Of a stretch of 64,000 nt of DNA, positions 1 to 12,899 are shown in pieces. The first letter of the stretch is position 1, and each line of letters begins with the position of its first letter. The notes beneath the pieces were generated by a model. It was given only the letters and a program-made list of their open reading frames with translations. It was not told the origin of the DNA and made no database searches. The translations under genes were made by a program, and so were the position numbers. Source of the stretch: Lepisosteus oculatus (Eukaryota; Chordata; Actinopteri; Semionotiformes; Lepisosteidae); contig NC_090696.1 of assembly GCF_040954835.1 (NCBI RefSeq), positions 78,615,722-78,679,721 on the forward strand, given 5' to 3'.

Positions 1-103
1 TGAAATAATGAAGGCTTGCTGGGATACAGACCCTCTTCAAAGACCATCATTTGCAAAGATTGTTGAGATGATTGAACTTCAGCTGTCAGACAGCACTAAA
101 CAT
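1..103 (+). CDS. kit: KIT penultimate coding exon (partial, 5' end outside window)
   Basis: Coding exon of the receptor tyrosine kinase KIT (stem cell factor receptor), cut by the left edge. Base 1 closes the previous codon; then the frame reads [20 protein letters not shown] followed by [14 protein letters not shown]. This is the end of the kinase C-lobe: the CW...RP motif is the conserved subdomain XI arginine region. It closely matches the end of the kinase domain of mammalian KIT. The exon ends at a consensus donor (CAT|gtgagt at 104) in phase 0. KIT acts at the plasma membrane in haematopoietic, germ and pigment cells. CSF1R or PDGFRA are less likely because the next exon carries the KIT-specific tail. 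Confidence 0.93.
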
Positions 104-764
104 GTGAGTTAATTTGTCTGTATTACTCATTTTTAGTGATAGTGTATTTGTGTTGCCCTTAATCTGAATGAGAAGGAAATCAGCAAAGATCTAAGCAACT
201 GATTGTAGTTTGCTGTACTTATGGATTTGTTCAGATATGCTATTAGTAATAAAATGTCACAGATAAAATACATTTGACCTTTAATAGCAGAGGTAACATA
301 TAATTTGGAATTATCTCGACCTTATGTCAAACTGTCCTTATGTTTATTCCAAGACATTTCCATAGGACATTTCCAACAATTATAAGCCTTATAAACCATC
401 AAGAAGCTTAGGAATTTACATATTTCTTCAGAGCTTGCTTTTCACTTTAAAGTTTGTTGGGTAGTAAGGAGACATAGCATTTAACTTCTGAGAGTAACCA
501 ACAATCCAATGGAGACCTGGCCAGTACCATTTTTAGCTTGCTACTTACCAGTCTGTCTCCTACTGGAATTTGTACGATAGGGTCACAGGTTTACAGACTT
601 GCTTCATTATTACATAATCATCCCTTTTTCTCACTATAAATTATTATTCTTTACATGGTTGTAAGAAAATTGGTAAACCTTAATCCCTGGCAAATGGCAG
701 AAGAGTTAGTCTCGTAGAGAACACAATGTAAAACTATTTGTTTTCCATTTGGTTTATTTTTCAG

Positions 765-923
765 ATTTACTTAAACTTCTCCAGTAAGTTTTCAAACATA
801 GAGGAGCTGCACTCCCATTTCTGGCGGCTCAATTCCGTTGGCAGCAGCACCGCCTCCACGCAGCCTCTCCTGGTGGGAGAAGATGTGGTCTTTGAGGATG
901 AGCAGAGACACCAGAGAGTCTGA
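765..923 (+). CDS. kit: KIT last coding exon, C-terminal tail and stop
   Basis: Begins after a polypyrimidine tract and tttttcag at 754-764, in phase with the exon ending at 103. It encodes 52 residues and stops with TGA at 921-923. The opening HIYLNF keeps the tail tyrosine equivalent to human KIT Y936 in a YxN context, the consensus for the GRB2 SH2 domain. The stretch RLNSVGSSTASTQPLLVGED matches the human [20 protein letters not shown] tail. Human KIT ends at that point; here the frame continues through an acidic and basic segment (VVFEDEQRHQRV). The intron between the exons is 661 bp and holds nothing recognisable. Confidence 0.95.
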   Translation: MYLNFSSKFSNIEELHSHFWRLNSVGSSTASTQPLLVGEDVVFEDEQRHQRV

Positions 924-2995
924 TCCTTCTGTTGGCTGGCCTGAGCGCTAAAGGTCTACTAAACGTTTCAGAAGAGTATTTCAGATGTGCCTAAGAGAAA
1001 CTGAAGGAAGCTTCTAAAGAGACAGCAAGGGGTATAAACTGTGTAATGCAGGTAGTGCTTTTAGCTGTCAGAATGTGGCTGTTGCCTTTGCTTATATATG
1101 CGATTCAGTCTCTTTGTTGTTCCTGTGTCACTCAAAGATAGTCACAAACGTTTTTCTTAAAATATTTATAATGGTTCAGATAAGCTCTCTATTAAACTTT
1201 CCATGTTTAAATGAAGCTAGAAAAAAGTTTAAACAATTATATTGTTGCATAAAATTATTGCCTGATGCACCTTTATTTAAACCACTGCTTCTAAGCCAAT
1301 AGGTAGATTTAGTGTCCGTTAGACTAAAATGAAGATTTAATTTCAGAACTAACAGTATTCAAGTGAATTGCAGATGTGTGCCTATCCACCAATGCTGTAT
1401 GACATGTAATAACTATGTTGTTTAACAAAATTGGCCATGTCTTTCTCTGTTGGTCAGAGTTTTATTTGGAACATTATGAAGATCTTTGGAGTAATTAGCT
1501 AGACAGTAATCTGAGGATAGTGACAAATATGCATTGAAGCTGAATACATGAGTTTGTTGTACTGTGTTCTCATGAAATGATGAAATATGTCAAATAGGAA
1601 GCACAACACATTTTTTCAAAAGCAATGTTGTTCAAAACTGGGATTTTCATCGATTTCTAGTTCATGTGGCTCGGTAATGGCACAGTTCAGACAGCTGTCA
1701 GAACACTGTGCCCTGTCACACTCCAAGAGCTCCACAAAGCCTGACAGAAGAGCTGGAGCTGCCTGAAGGAGTGGTCCATCTCTGTCATCACCGTAAACCT
1801 TCCGGCACTTGTCAGGTCCCAGGAGTCGATGTTTCACTGAAATCTGAGGAAACTCAGGGCAGCCACCACTTGGCCTATCCTGGCGCACTCTGCACGTGGG
1901 GAATTCCAGTCGACTGTCAACATGCCCAGACTGGACCTGGCTACATCTGAGCTGTAGAGCTCGAAGCTGTGCTCTGGGTGCCGTTCCTACTTGAGCTACC
2001 AGGGAGGCTGAAAGGGTCTTCTACTGGAATACTCCACACTCAGGAAACTTACATTGGCTTGTTCTTATTAGGTTAACAAGTAGTAACAAGCGAGATCCAG
2101 AAGGCAGGCTGATGTGTCTGATTGGGAAAGAAATCTTATTAATGAACCACTGAGTCAAAGTGAAATGAAACTTGTAACTAAGGATTTCAGGAATAGAAAG
2201 CCTCTCATACAAGTGCTTTTGTCTGTATGACAGATGTTTCCACCCTGGCACTGGCAGTGTGGATGGTGGTGATCCAAACGGCCTGATGTGTCCAGCTTGC
2301 ATATCATGATCACATGGCACTGCAGAGCAGCAGATTTGCATCTTTCATCAACAATGATGAGCACCCCAACATAAAAAATTATATTGTAGGGTCTCAAACC
2401 AAACATGGAGCCTGCGATATAGGAGAAATTTGGGCGAGGATGCGTATTGTATGTAGTTGATATAAGAATATTGTTAACATAAGCAGCTGTTTTCTATTAA
2501 TTGGTCTATGAAGATACAAGCAAACAGGCATTTTGAATAGTAAATCTAACAGACATTTTATTACATGAGCAATTTCATTTCTTTACAAGGTTAATTTGCT
2601 GTTGTGGTGGAGGGTACAGTATAAAAATGCAGAGTCACTTATAACCCTCTTTGCACATCTTGGTTGTAGTTATTTCATTGAGTGGTATATTTATTTACTT
2701 TATGCTGATACACTGACTTTTACCATAAACTTCCTGTTCTGAAAGGTGCGCTACTATACTGTACATCTTTAAAATTCAAATCTCAATTCATAAATCAAAC
2801 CTGTATTGGTTTTTAATATTTTATATTATTTTCATTTTGCAAAATCTCTTTTTATGTGTACCTTATACCACAGGTTTATTCTGTAAGGATGTCAGCATAA
2901 CTATCAAAATGATTGTTATTTTTAAGACATTAAAGTGAAGATATTCCACTGGATATAACTAAAGATACAGAAATATTTACTATAATTTTCAACAC

Positions 2996-3002
2996 TGTAG
3001 CA
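2996..3002 (+). promoter_or_regulatory. Possible miR-221/222 seed site in KIT 3' UTR
   Basis: TGTAGCA is a 7mer-A1 match to the shared miR-221/222 seed. Repression of mammalian KIT by miR-221/222 through its 3' UTR is established. A 7-mer is expected by chance in a 4-kb UTR at appreciable frequency, so this is only a candidate. Confidence 0.3.
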
Positions 3003-4869
3003 TAGCAAAATCCAAGTGTTAAATATAAATCTTATAAACTGTCATATTTAAAGTAAAACAGCCCTGTTGAGTCAGTGATCAGTAAATGGCACTGGTCTCA
3101 AACATTTTCCTCCTGTTGGAATCCTGACAGGATTGAGTTATACACAGCAAGTCCCTTGTGCTTTGTTTCCAGTTTCCTTACAAGGATGTTTCACTTCCAC
3201 GTGTTGTCATTATGTGTTACTCATCACAGCCCTGAACAAGTACAAGCTTTTACTTCCTTAATCCTACAAAATGGCTTTGTGTAGATGTTTTGCACACATC
3301 AAAATCCTTTATACCATTGCTGCATTTTAGAAACTTTCAATTTGTGCTGAAAGATGTTGCTGTATATGCATCTTCAAGTAATATGAGTGTTTCTACACAT
3401 TTTTAGTTACATCTTTTTGAAGTGCATATCGGTACTTGTAAGAAACTTGAAAGCAGATGCATATTATCATACAGTAGTCATTAATTAAGCCTAATGCATT
3501 CAATATATAAAATGACCGTGGACAATAAAAACTTGTCCTGTCTGGATTTCATCATTACGCCAATCGTTTTATACTACTCTGGGGCAGAAAGATTAGTGAC
3601 AAAGGGTATTTTCTATCATACGCTTTGCATGGTTTCAGATTCATCTTTCAGATGTGGCAAGTTTACAGGAATACTTTTCTTCATAGATGTGCTAATATCG
3701 GTGTAGATTACCTTTTGGCAGCTAATCTATCAGAAATTAAAGATAAAGGTAAGGCTGCTTTGTAGGTTTTTTAGTTATGCTGAATATACAAATTAAACTG
3801 ATGTGGGGTCAGGGCTAGTCAAGAAGGCTAACAAGTGAGTCTTGTTCTTCTTGAACAAGCAGATACTGTCTGTAGTTCCCTAAATCCAGACCAGTAGTAT
3901 TTTTCCCCAATTCCAGCACCTTTTGGCTTTTTGGAGGGGTTGGGGTTTCTTTTTTTTCAAAACACATTATGTTAAAAAAATGCTGTCATTAAGATATTTC
4001 TGTAATTTTCTTTGGCTCTTGGCTTGATCAAGAAAATGAAGACACTGAATACATTCATTTAGCAAGAAGTTTTAAAAAATGATTATGGGAAAACTAATGC
4101 TTGTGCCTTTTAGAAACTGGAACTCGTCCAAAAAAAGGTAATAAACAGTATAGGGCTTTTTTAATCTGTAAGTATAAAATAATAAGGAAACTGGTACTGA
4201 AATTTGTCTTTTTATATATATATATAGTTCTTTGGTGTATTTTAGTCTGAACTGCCCACAGAAGTAAAAAAGAATTAGTAAAGCTCAAATCTGGAGTATA
4301 TTGGACTACTCATTGGGCATAGTTTGATGCTATATTTTAGTTCTTGTTCCTTCTTTTCCTGTTGTAATTTGTATGTTTGTTTGCTTGATATAGTTGTAAT
4401 TAATTTTGTTCTATTAGTTAAAATGATTCTGGAATCTTTTATACAGGAAGATCCATTTTAAGTTTACGTCTAACCGAAACATGTAGGATTGAAAAGACTG
4501 AAGCAAATACACAATCTTTCTGAGCATTTCCATTTCGGTTAAAACTATTTTAGGTTCATTTGCCTGAAACAAATGCAAATGTCAAATGACCTGACAATTT
4601 TGTCTCCATGTTTTAGTGGTTCTGTTCATTTCAAAAGTCAGTTGAGAGATATTGAGAAGAAAAGTACAAAATTTCTCTATGTGTAATTCTAGAAGCACAA
4701 ACATTTGCAATGTAGAGCTATTTTCGTGTTTGTTTTTTTTGTACATCTGTAAATAAGATTTGCTTTAATGTTTACCACTATTGTGTATGTCTGTTAGCTT
4801 TTCTGTATATTTGAGATATCAGAAGTATTTCTTAGTTATTAAAAACATTTCTGTACAGTTAAATTCATG

Positions 4870-4910
4870 AATAAACTATTTTATGCCTCTGATGTGTATA
4901 TTGGAATAAA
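4870..4910 (+). terminator. Likely KIT polyadenylation signals
   Basis: Two AATAAA hexamers 35 bp apart (4870-4875 and 4905-4910) lie in the + orientation, followed by T/GT-rich sequence (tcctcctgtttactggatat). A third hexamer is at 5021. They mark the most plausible end of the KIT transcript. Confidence 0.5.
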
Positions 4911-5040
4911 GTCCTCCTGTTTACTGGATATACTGGTTTTTGGAGACATCTCCTCATGGAGGCTAAATCCACTGATGGTCCATATCAGCTTTTTTCCCTT
5001 GGCTTTTGCAATTAAATGTCAATAAATTTGTAAATTTTAA

Positions 5041-8000
5041 AAAGGAAATTTGGATTGTTCTCTGTCATTTGTACAACCACACAAACTTTGGAATATTGCT
5101 AATTATCCATGAAATAGATAGTAATTATCTATTTCCTAATAGATAATATTTTATAATAGATTGACTTATTTTAAAGGCTTTAAGGCATGGACTGGGCAGC
5201 AAACATGTATATACAGCATATCATACAGTGAACACCTTACGGGCAGATCTCATTTTGTTTTGTGTGCTTGAAATAATACCACACTCATCACAATTCAGCA
5301 ATGTGGGGGAAAAAAAATGTTTACTGTTTATCTTAAACTATCCAGGGAATCTATTGAACACAGTAACCTATGGCACATTCTGCAATACTACAACTATTTA
5401 TTAAGAACAATTAAATTGCCTTCGTTAACTCGTGAACAACTGTATATCTCAACAGGATAGCATTTTTTAAATTTGGCACAGTGCTCCCTATCAAATGTAA
5501 ACATTTTATCAAATTAAATCAGTTAGCTGAACTACAGTATATATTGAAAGCAACTAACCACAAAGTAGCGTTCATGCTGAATTTTCATACATTTCAAATA
5601 TCTAGAATAACCTTAGATTACTTGCATTTTTATATTTTAGTTTATCTTCAGATTGGTAATAATAGAGTAGAATAGTAGCAGTAGAACAGTGGGTAATCAT
5701 AGCTTGTAAAAATGGTTCCGATTGGCTGGGTTTACAGGCTACTGCCATTTCATTCTGGTGTGAGAAATAAAAAAATCACACCTGTATACCATAATATACT
5801 TCAACATTCATAAAATACAAATATCCATAACCCTTTGCTTTTATACTGTTTAAGACCTGAGCTTTTATACATTTGACTACTTATAGATCATGTACTGTAT
5901 ATATAAAAAACAGGCACTTAAATTTGAAATGTATATTTTTTTAATAAGCAGTGCGCAACATTTCCATAATCATGATCACAAGACCAAATTCAAAGGCAAA
6001 GCAAGAGCATTGACAGTCATTTCAATAGACTTCTACAGAATCAAGAGTGAAACATGAACCAGAGGAAAAGCGAATGTGGATTAAAACTGAACTGAGGGAC
6101 ATTTTTTAAAGCAATCCAGGCAATTGCAATTCAGCAATCCTGACAATTTTGTTGAGACCTATACCCTGGTTTTAGGAAACAGTTGGATGAGCTCTGAACA
6201 ACTCAAGATTAGTCCAAACCAAAGGAGATGAGGGGAATGACCCCTCTCTTTTGTGACCTTCTGTCTGTCCTTTTTGCTTCCTGATTTTCTGTATTAATAC
6301 ACTAATATAGAACAGACATTTTATGTGACGGTGTGATGGAGGAGCTGCATTATAGGCACACTTTTTCCACATACAGTAGCTCTGAATGTTACACATACAG
6401 TAAACTTTTGTCTGGTATGCTGATTAATACATGCTGAGCAAATGTATAGTTGGTGACTACAAAACTGATTTATGATAATACTCTCAAAATAACTTAAAAA
6501 TACCTGAAACCCTTTTACAAAGTCACCAAAGTATGACTTAAGTATTTCTCTTTTTCCATCACACCTTTTAATTTATGTGCTATCACTTTTTTAAAGGCAT
6601 GCCTTAAGCATACAACTTTTGTGATATGAGAAGCATTTGAAGTTTTTTTCCCCATTCAAAGGGGGCTGGCAATTTACTTAAAAGACTGACAAGTTACTTT
6701 AAGAATGAAAAGTAAAAAGGCAACCTCTTACATTTTAGGTAATGAAAGCCAAGTTTAAATTCAGCCCCTTATTATGTGTGTCAAGGGTTCAATTATGTGA
6801 TTGATAGAGTAAAATGAAAATCAAAAGGTACAGTACCAGGATTGGAATGCGTTATAGGTTTATGGTGGTATAATGAGGTACCTGATAGCATAGTTAATCA
6901 GGATAGCTACAATCCATTAATTAGATTGTACTACAATGCGACATGTACATTACGCACAAACCCTTTTACATATTATGTAGTAAGGCACTCAAAACTTCCA
7001 CTAGAGTCTTCTATTACAATAACAGCTTTACTAAATGACACACTTAATTTTCCATCAGAACCAAAATGTGTGAATCACATTAGTAAGAAACAGTTCTATT
7101 GATCTCAAGAAGATCCACCTCATCCATTGAGTCAATGTAATTTGTATTGCATTGGGCTCTAATGCTTGTTTATAGAGTGGTTTGCCCATATGTAAGTAAA
7201 TTTAACTGTAAAGTGAATTGGTGAAGACTTCCTGTAGGTTGTACAGTATGTATGGAGATTATCTGTAGTCTGTAATGATTTACAATAAGTTAAAGAATTT
7301 TTAACTTGTTAACTGTTCTATTGAGTTTTTTTTGTTTATTACGCATTTAAAATGCATTATGTTATTGAACAACACTGAACTACAGTATGTTAATAAAAGA
7401 GAAACATTCTCAACTTTTTCTGATGTGCAGTCATGAGATACTTCATTTCAAATTAGGGGTCACTTTGTAAATGTTGAAACAGTGTAAGGTCCTAACCACT
7501 TGTTCATAATAAGTAACCATAAGAAATTACAGATGGTATTACAAATTACTTTGGATTGATTTCTCATATTGCTGCTGCCTATTTTCCTTAGTCTTGCCCA
7601 ACTCTCTGCACACTTCTGTTATGTTTTATGAGAGGGTCAGAGTTTCCTGTGGTTTCTGTGGCAACAGGGACGGTTCATTCCCGACTCTGAAGGTGGAGAA
7701 GCAGTGAGGCCCCAACACAGGGGACCTGCTGCGATAAAGATCCTGGAAGAAAGATGTAAAAACCCAAAACCTTAATTTAACAATGCAGTGTTAACCATCT
7801 CAATTTTCTAGCACACTTTCCAATTCATGACATTTTAAAATATCTTAAGAACTCGTTGATGTTCTGTCATTCAACCTTAAATTATAAAAAGGATGATTTT
7901 TTACCATGTTTAGAGCATGATATAATCTTATGTAATTGGACATTACATTTCATTGCTGGATATTTCAATTGTTTTAGGTTTAGAGATGCTGTGTTTCTGA

Positions 8001-11000
8001 AAAGCAGCATCATATCAAAGGCTTTCAGGGTGAATCAACAATTTGCAAGGAAGTGAATCCATTCATATCCTTAATTTAAACAAAGCACATCCCAAAATAA
8101 TGAAGAATACAGAAAGAAGTACACAAGTAATGACAAGAGAAGACATACAAATTTTAAGTGATGTACAGATTTCAATTAACGTAAATAAGAGCATATTTAA
8201 ACTGACTGTGCTTTCTTTTGTCCTGGAAAGAAATTGAGCTCTTATGATTCTTGTTCTACATAAAGGTAAGATATCAATGTGAATGTGCGGCAGAGACAAA
8301 AATGGCATTTTTAGAATTCCTAGAACTGTACATCAAAGAAGAAAGCTTTGCAAGAATATGCTAATAAGAGACAATTAAGCTATGTTGTTGAAGTAATTGG
8401 ACTTTTTGAAAGCAACAGCAATTTATAAGTTAGGATGATGTTCACATAAAAATTGTACTATGAAAAACTTGCTATACATTTTTATAAATGCCAAATATTA
8501 TCAGTGACACGGTGGTATGAAGATAATTTTCTTGCTTTTTTAAAGCTTCAGTTTAATATTTCTCCGTATAGTGTAATTTTTTTTATGTTTTTAACAGTTA
8601 AGGAGGGGAAACATGGGGCACCAAGACTGCTAGATCGTAACTACCAACTTCCCATGAACACACAGATGCTCAGGAAACTAGCACTTTTCGGTACAAAATG
8701 GAGAACTGGCCTGCTACAGTTTTACCTCAGACTGACCCGAAATGTTTTTAGCAATGCTCTTGGACATGAAAACCACAACAACAATCAAGAATAACTACAG
8801 AATTTATCTAAGGTGCAGCAAGCTTCCTTCTACCCCGAGCTCCGATTTGGCAAGACCTCCCACTTCAGTTGCACAACTGAATGGGTTTCATAATAAAATA
8901 TTCAAAAACAAATGGGGATACAAATAAGCAATCAACTTGTGATCAGCTTTATATCAAATGCACCATTTATTCTTACTTTTCTTTAAAAAGGAGGGGAAAT
9001 GGTTTTGGTTCAGTATATTAGATGATATTTTAAGGTTATAGACGTCCAATTGCAAAATTAAGTAGAAACTGTTGTTTTCTTGCTAATGCAAAAGCTTAGG
9101 AAAACAATAAACCTTCTAAAAATTAAAATGCAAAGCGAAAGTTTAAAATCCACTTGCAGAAAAACCCAGAGAAAGTACAGTTAGCTCTTGTGTTTTGGTG
9201 CAATTATTAGTACAGAACTAATGTTTTTTTGTATTATAAACCCTTTGCTTTTCACTGCAAAAAACCCTGACAACTGTGAAACTGCTGTTCATGAAAAAAA
9301 AACTTTATACAGTAGAAACCATTCTGAAAAAGCCATTCGTTCTACCAGTCATGCTATCAGGATATTAGTGTTATAAAGATCAAGGTTCTTCATCTTACAG
9401 CTTTTTTCAGTCCACTCCAGTAAAGAACATTACAACAACCAACTCCTTACTCCTTTAATAACTAGCAAGATCAGTGTAACAATTATGGTCCTGCTGTGTC
9501 TAAAGAAGCTGTGTTTCACTGGGCTGTGGTTCTCAGAGGTTTCCTCCTTGTAAAAAGAGACAGAGTCGAGTCTATAAATACTAATGGCTTGTAATTTATA
9601 AGAAGCCCAAGGAGGAACATCGTGCTTGTGTTCTATCACAAAAACATGAAGAAAACCATCTCACTATTTCAACTGCAATTATTGGTCTTCGCTAAATATA
9701 GTGTGTGAAACCACACAGCCTTTTTCAAAAGTCATAAGGAGTGCATAATTTAGAAAGGCACTGGCTTACAGAGCTATTGCTTTAGAGCTGGTCATGTTTT
9801 CTTCGCCTTCTTTTGTCCTGTATGAGTTAAGAAGCAGTCAGCAGATGTTGCCTTCCTCTAAACAATATGTTATTATTGTAAGGGATTCTCTTGTGTGTTA
9901 CGAAGGCTGTACAAGCTCAATTTTCTCGCTATACACACGATACACAACGTGTAAAGTGATATGCAATCGCCACGGGATATCTTGCGCTCATTTTAAATCA
10001 AAGATTAGTCTGTGTACACCTGCATATGTATGGGAAATTGTTATAAAAATGCTAAAGAAGTCCCAGTCATGTCATGTTGAGAAGTGATACTTCTAATGGA
10101 TACAGGAAATTCAGCTTCCGTTTTTATCAACTCTAAGAATTAAATTATCTAGTAATTTTGTTCTAAAATTCATCTAGGGTATTGGTTTCCTACTGCCTAC
10201 GTCTTAAAGCAGGGAAAGGTTTGCATTATCACTTATCAGTTGTTTAAGTGCTTCACATATCATCCATTAAGCAATTATTCACCTAAAATTGTTAAATTAA
10301 TTCCAGGTAAAAAAAAATATTAATCCTATCTCCTTCAGTAAAAATGACAGTGAAAATCATTGAGAGCTCTGAGAGCACTAGAGAGCTCTTTGAGTAGAAA
10401 AGGGGACGCATACAGTTACAAGGAATAAATATTTGACGTGGGGTTAAGGCTGTTTAGTTGGATGCCTGATCTTGTGAATAAAAAAAAAAACTTTGATTTG
10501 TGTTTATACTGCTCAAAGTGTCAAAAGAATAACAGGCAATGTGAAGATTTTAATTTCTTTAGAAGGAACTCAAAATTATTCCTTAGCTCTTCAGCTTGGC
10601 AGTAAGAACAAAACAAATGTGCCATACCTTCCATATTTATAGACTGCTTTTAGTTTGTTTTCCTAGGGGTGGTTCATAAAAAAATACAGAGACTTACTTT
10701 CATAAACAATATTACTTATTCTCATTATTTATAATGAGTCATCAGTATATTACTTATAATCAGTTCACTTTAGTTACTTGTATACTGTACAATGTACGGG
10801 ATGTAGTTTACTTGTGTCCCTGTCTATGTGAAGTACTTTAAGAAGAGTTTCAGTAAAATACCACTGATTGTTTCCCATATCTAAACATCTCAAGTACATT
10901 GTTTAACCTTACTTTTAGGGGCAGTGTAGGTATGTTGTACTTCCATGGTCTGTCTGGATGTTTCTCACTCTGCTTGTGGGCAGTCGGCTAGACTCTAAGT

Positions 11001-11860
11001 ACCACCACAAAAATGGGTCTTGGATTTTGAATTTGGTGTGGGATAACCGTTGCATGAACTTCTTCTTTCCCTTTTGACCTAAAAAAGGGGAATTCAGTTG
11101 CACTAAACCTTTGACAGATAACAGATAAAACCCTTCATGATAAAGAACTTCTTTTTTCTTTTGAAAATGTTTTCTGAAAAGCACAAAGCAGTGAAAACAC
11201 TGCCTTCAGGGGAAATACTATTAAAGCCAGACTTGTGGAGCTGATCATGCTTCTAGTCTGGTATTAAATTTAAACACTATAACAGTAACATCTCACAAAC
11301 ATCTGTTCAATCAAAGACTTTTCCTTTTAATATTAAAAAAGTCTCATGACACTGAAGCAGTTCTTACATAATTTCTGAAACATTGTAGATCAAATTTAGT
11401 GTCTTCCAAGTTAATAAAAAACGATAATTTGTTGGTCTTTTAGACGTTCATCCTACAGAGAAAAGAACAGGGACAGGCTGCTTAGACTCTCCCTCTATAT
11501 TGCAAGGATTGAGCAAGGGAACTGCTGCAGACATGTAGATGGGGTGGCAGGAGAGGTACAAGGGAGTTGCACTACAGAAAGTCCCGGGGTGTGAGTCTTG
11601 AATAAAAAGGAAAGAAGAGTCAAACCTTCCTCCTGAATTTCATTTAGTGAAATATACCTGAACACTGATGATATCTTTCTTCTGTGACCTCTGTATGGCA
11701 CATACATTTCCAGAATTTAAATGTAGAGAATGTAGCTTTTTCACCATGTGCATTGGTATACTGTACACATCTGTGCATCCCTTTCTATAAACAGTTAAAT
11801 GGAAAGGAAAAAGCGACAAAGTGGCAAGTGCTGGCATTGAATAAGAAGAGACAAGAACTG
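5041..11860. other. Intergenic spacer, no gene recognised
   Basis: AT-rich DNA between the tail-to-tail genes KIT and KDR. Open frames are short (at most 113 codons at 8453-8794), with AT-driven composition and no recognisable domain. A 10-bp perfect inverted repeat with a 5-nt loop sits at 5111-5135. A GC-richer patch at about 7,600-7,750 has ETS, RUNX and GATA type motifs. I see nothing else. Confidence 0.6.
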
Positions 11861-12139
11861 TATTTGTAATGGCAGGGCAGGATACAGCTGTGTGGGGATG
11901 TGTCAGAACCCAAGAGCAAGAGACCGGCGAGCCACTGAATACCTGAAGAGACCCAACTGATAGGGGTGTGAGCACTCTGGGACAGAGGGAGAGTGAAGAG
12001 TGAAAGGAGGTGCTAATAGAATAATTATTGGCCAGCGGGGCTCAGTCAGCCCAGACCTGTCAGTAATAGAAAAGAAGGAAACAGGGAGGTGCCTTGCTCC
12101 AAGGAGAAGCCAGCAAACCGTACCCCTCTAAACACTAAG

Positions 12140-12720
12140 GCTAAACACAGCCTGCTTGGCTGGAAAATGGGAGTTTCGGGTACCGAAAGAAACCAAATAA
12201 CAAGCCCCCTGAAAAGAGAACTGCTTGAGTTTGAAGTGCAGCCCTCAGGAGTGCCAGGGGTGCAGGTTGGCAAGCTGGGGGGTTGAATTAAAGAGTAAAA
12301 CAGTGAAAATAAGTTTGAAGTGGAGTGCGGGCTTGAAGTTGAGGTAGAAACACACAATCCAGTCAGAAAGGGGAGCCCTGGGTACAGAAAAAAACAAATA
12401 GTGAGCCTCCTGAAAAGGGAGCCAAATGAGCTAGAAGAGCAGGCCTGATGCTGAAACTGCTATGAAGAGCAAAGTGCTGGCTTGAGGCTGAAAACTACTA
12501 TACAACTAGAAGTGCTGGTTAGAGGCTGAAACTGCTGATAAACACAGCCCATAAGTTGGGAAAAAGGGAGCCTCAGGAATTGGAGAAACTGAATAGCAAG
12601 CCCCCTAGAAAGTTCAAAGATCAGGCTTGAGACTGCAACCTCTGTGAAGAGTGAGCCTGGTTCAGAGGAGAAATATGGAGAGTGAAAGCAGCACTGCAAG
12701 TGTGGAAAACCCAGGGTGAA
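12140..12720. repeat. Decayed ~200-bp tandem repeat, about three copies
   Basis: A block beginning GGGAG and continuing with a RAAAC-AAATAgcaAGCCcCCTGAAAAG type segment recurs at 12169, about 12372 and 12566, spacings of 203 and 194 bp. Between the blocks a second motif (ttGAGGCTGAAACTgCT) recurs, at about 12450-12465 and 12513-12530. The copies have diverged by substitutions and small indels. The purine-rich strand leaves the opposite strand open over 12460-12897, which I read as a composition effect and not a gene. Confidence 0.6.
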
Positions 12721-12899
12721 ATGAATAGTGATGACACACTGCCAAAGCGGCACCTTGGTATTAAATAGAAAACCAGGAATTGAATAATTACTAATTAAGG
12801 TGGATATTGAAATGGGGATCTGGTCAGAGCAACTAGCCCTGCATAACCATGAGCATTCATAAACATTTAACAGTATCCCAAGGCAATCGCTAACCAAAG

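Larger units (their letters stand above)
924..5040 (+). other. kit: KIT 3' UTR (inferred extent)
   Basis: After the KIT stop the sequence is AT-rich and non-coding for about 4.1 kb. Candidate poly(A) signals AATAAA lie at 4870-4875, 4905-4910 and 5021-5026. The first two are followed by GT/T-rich sequence, which fits 3' end formation near 4,890-4,930. The length exceeds the roughly 2 kb human KIT 3' UTR. A GC-richer island with a long antisense open frame sits at about 1,613-2,020. The extent is inferred; no transcript evidence is available. Confidence 0.55.

Noticed and set aside
4213..4228. TATA runs and other AT microsatellites
   Set aside because: Short simple repeats common in AT-rich vertebrate DNA.
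5111..5135. Hairpin after the KIT poly(A) signals as a terminator
   Set aside because: Only a 10-bp AT-rich stem. Pol II does not terminate at such hairpins, and the AT content makes it unremarkable.
8453..8794. 113-codon open frame as a gene
   Set aside because: AT-driven composition, no domain, no splice or promoter context, and overlapping frames of equal quality.
12460..12897. 145-codon minus-strand open frame
   Set aside because: It is the complement of a purine-rich decayed tandem repeat, which suppresses stops on that strand. The translation resembles nothing known.
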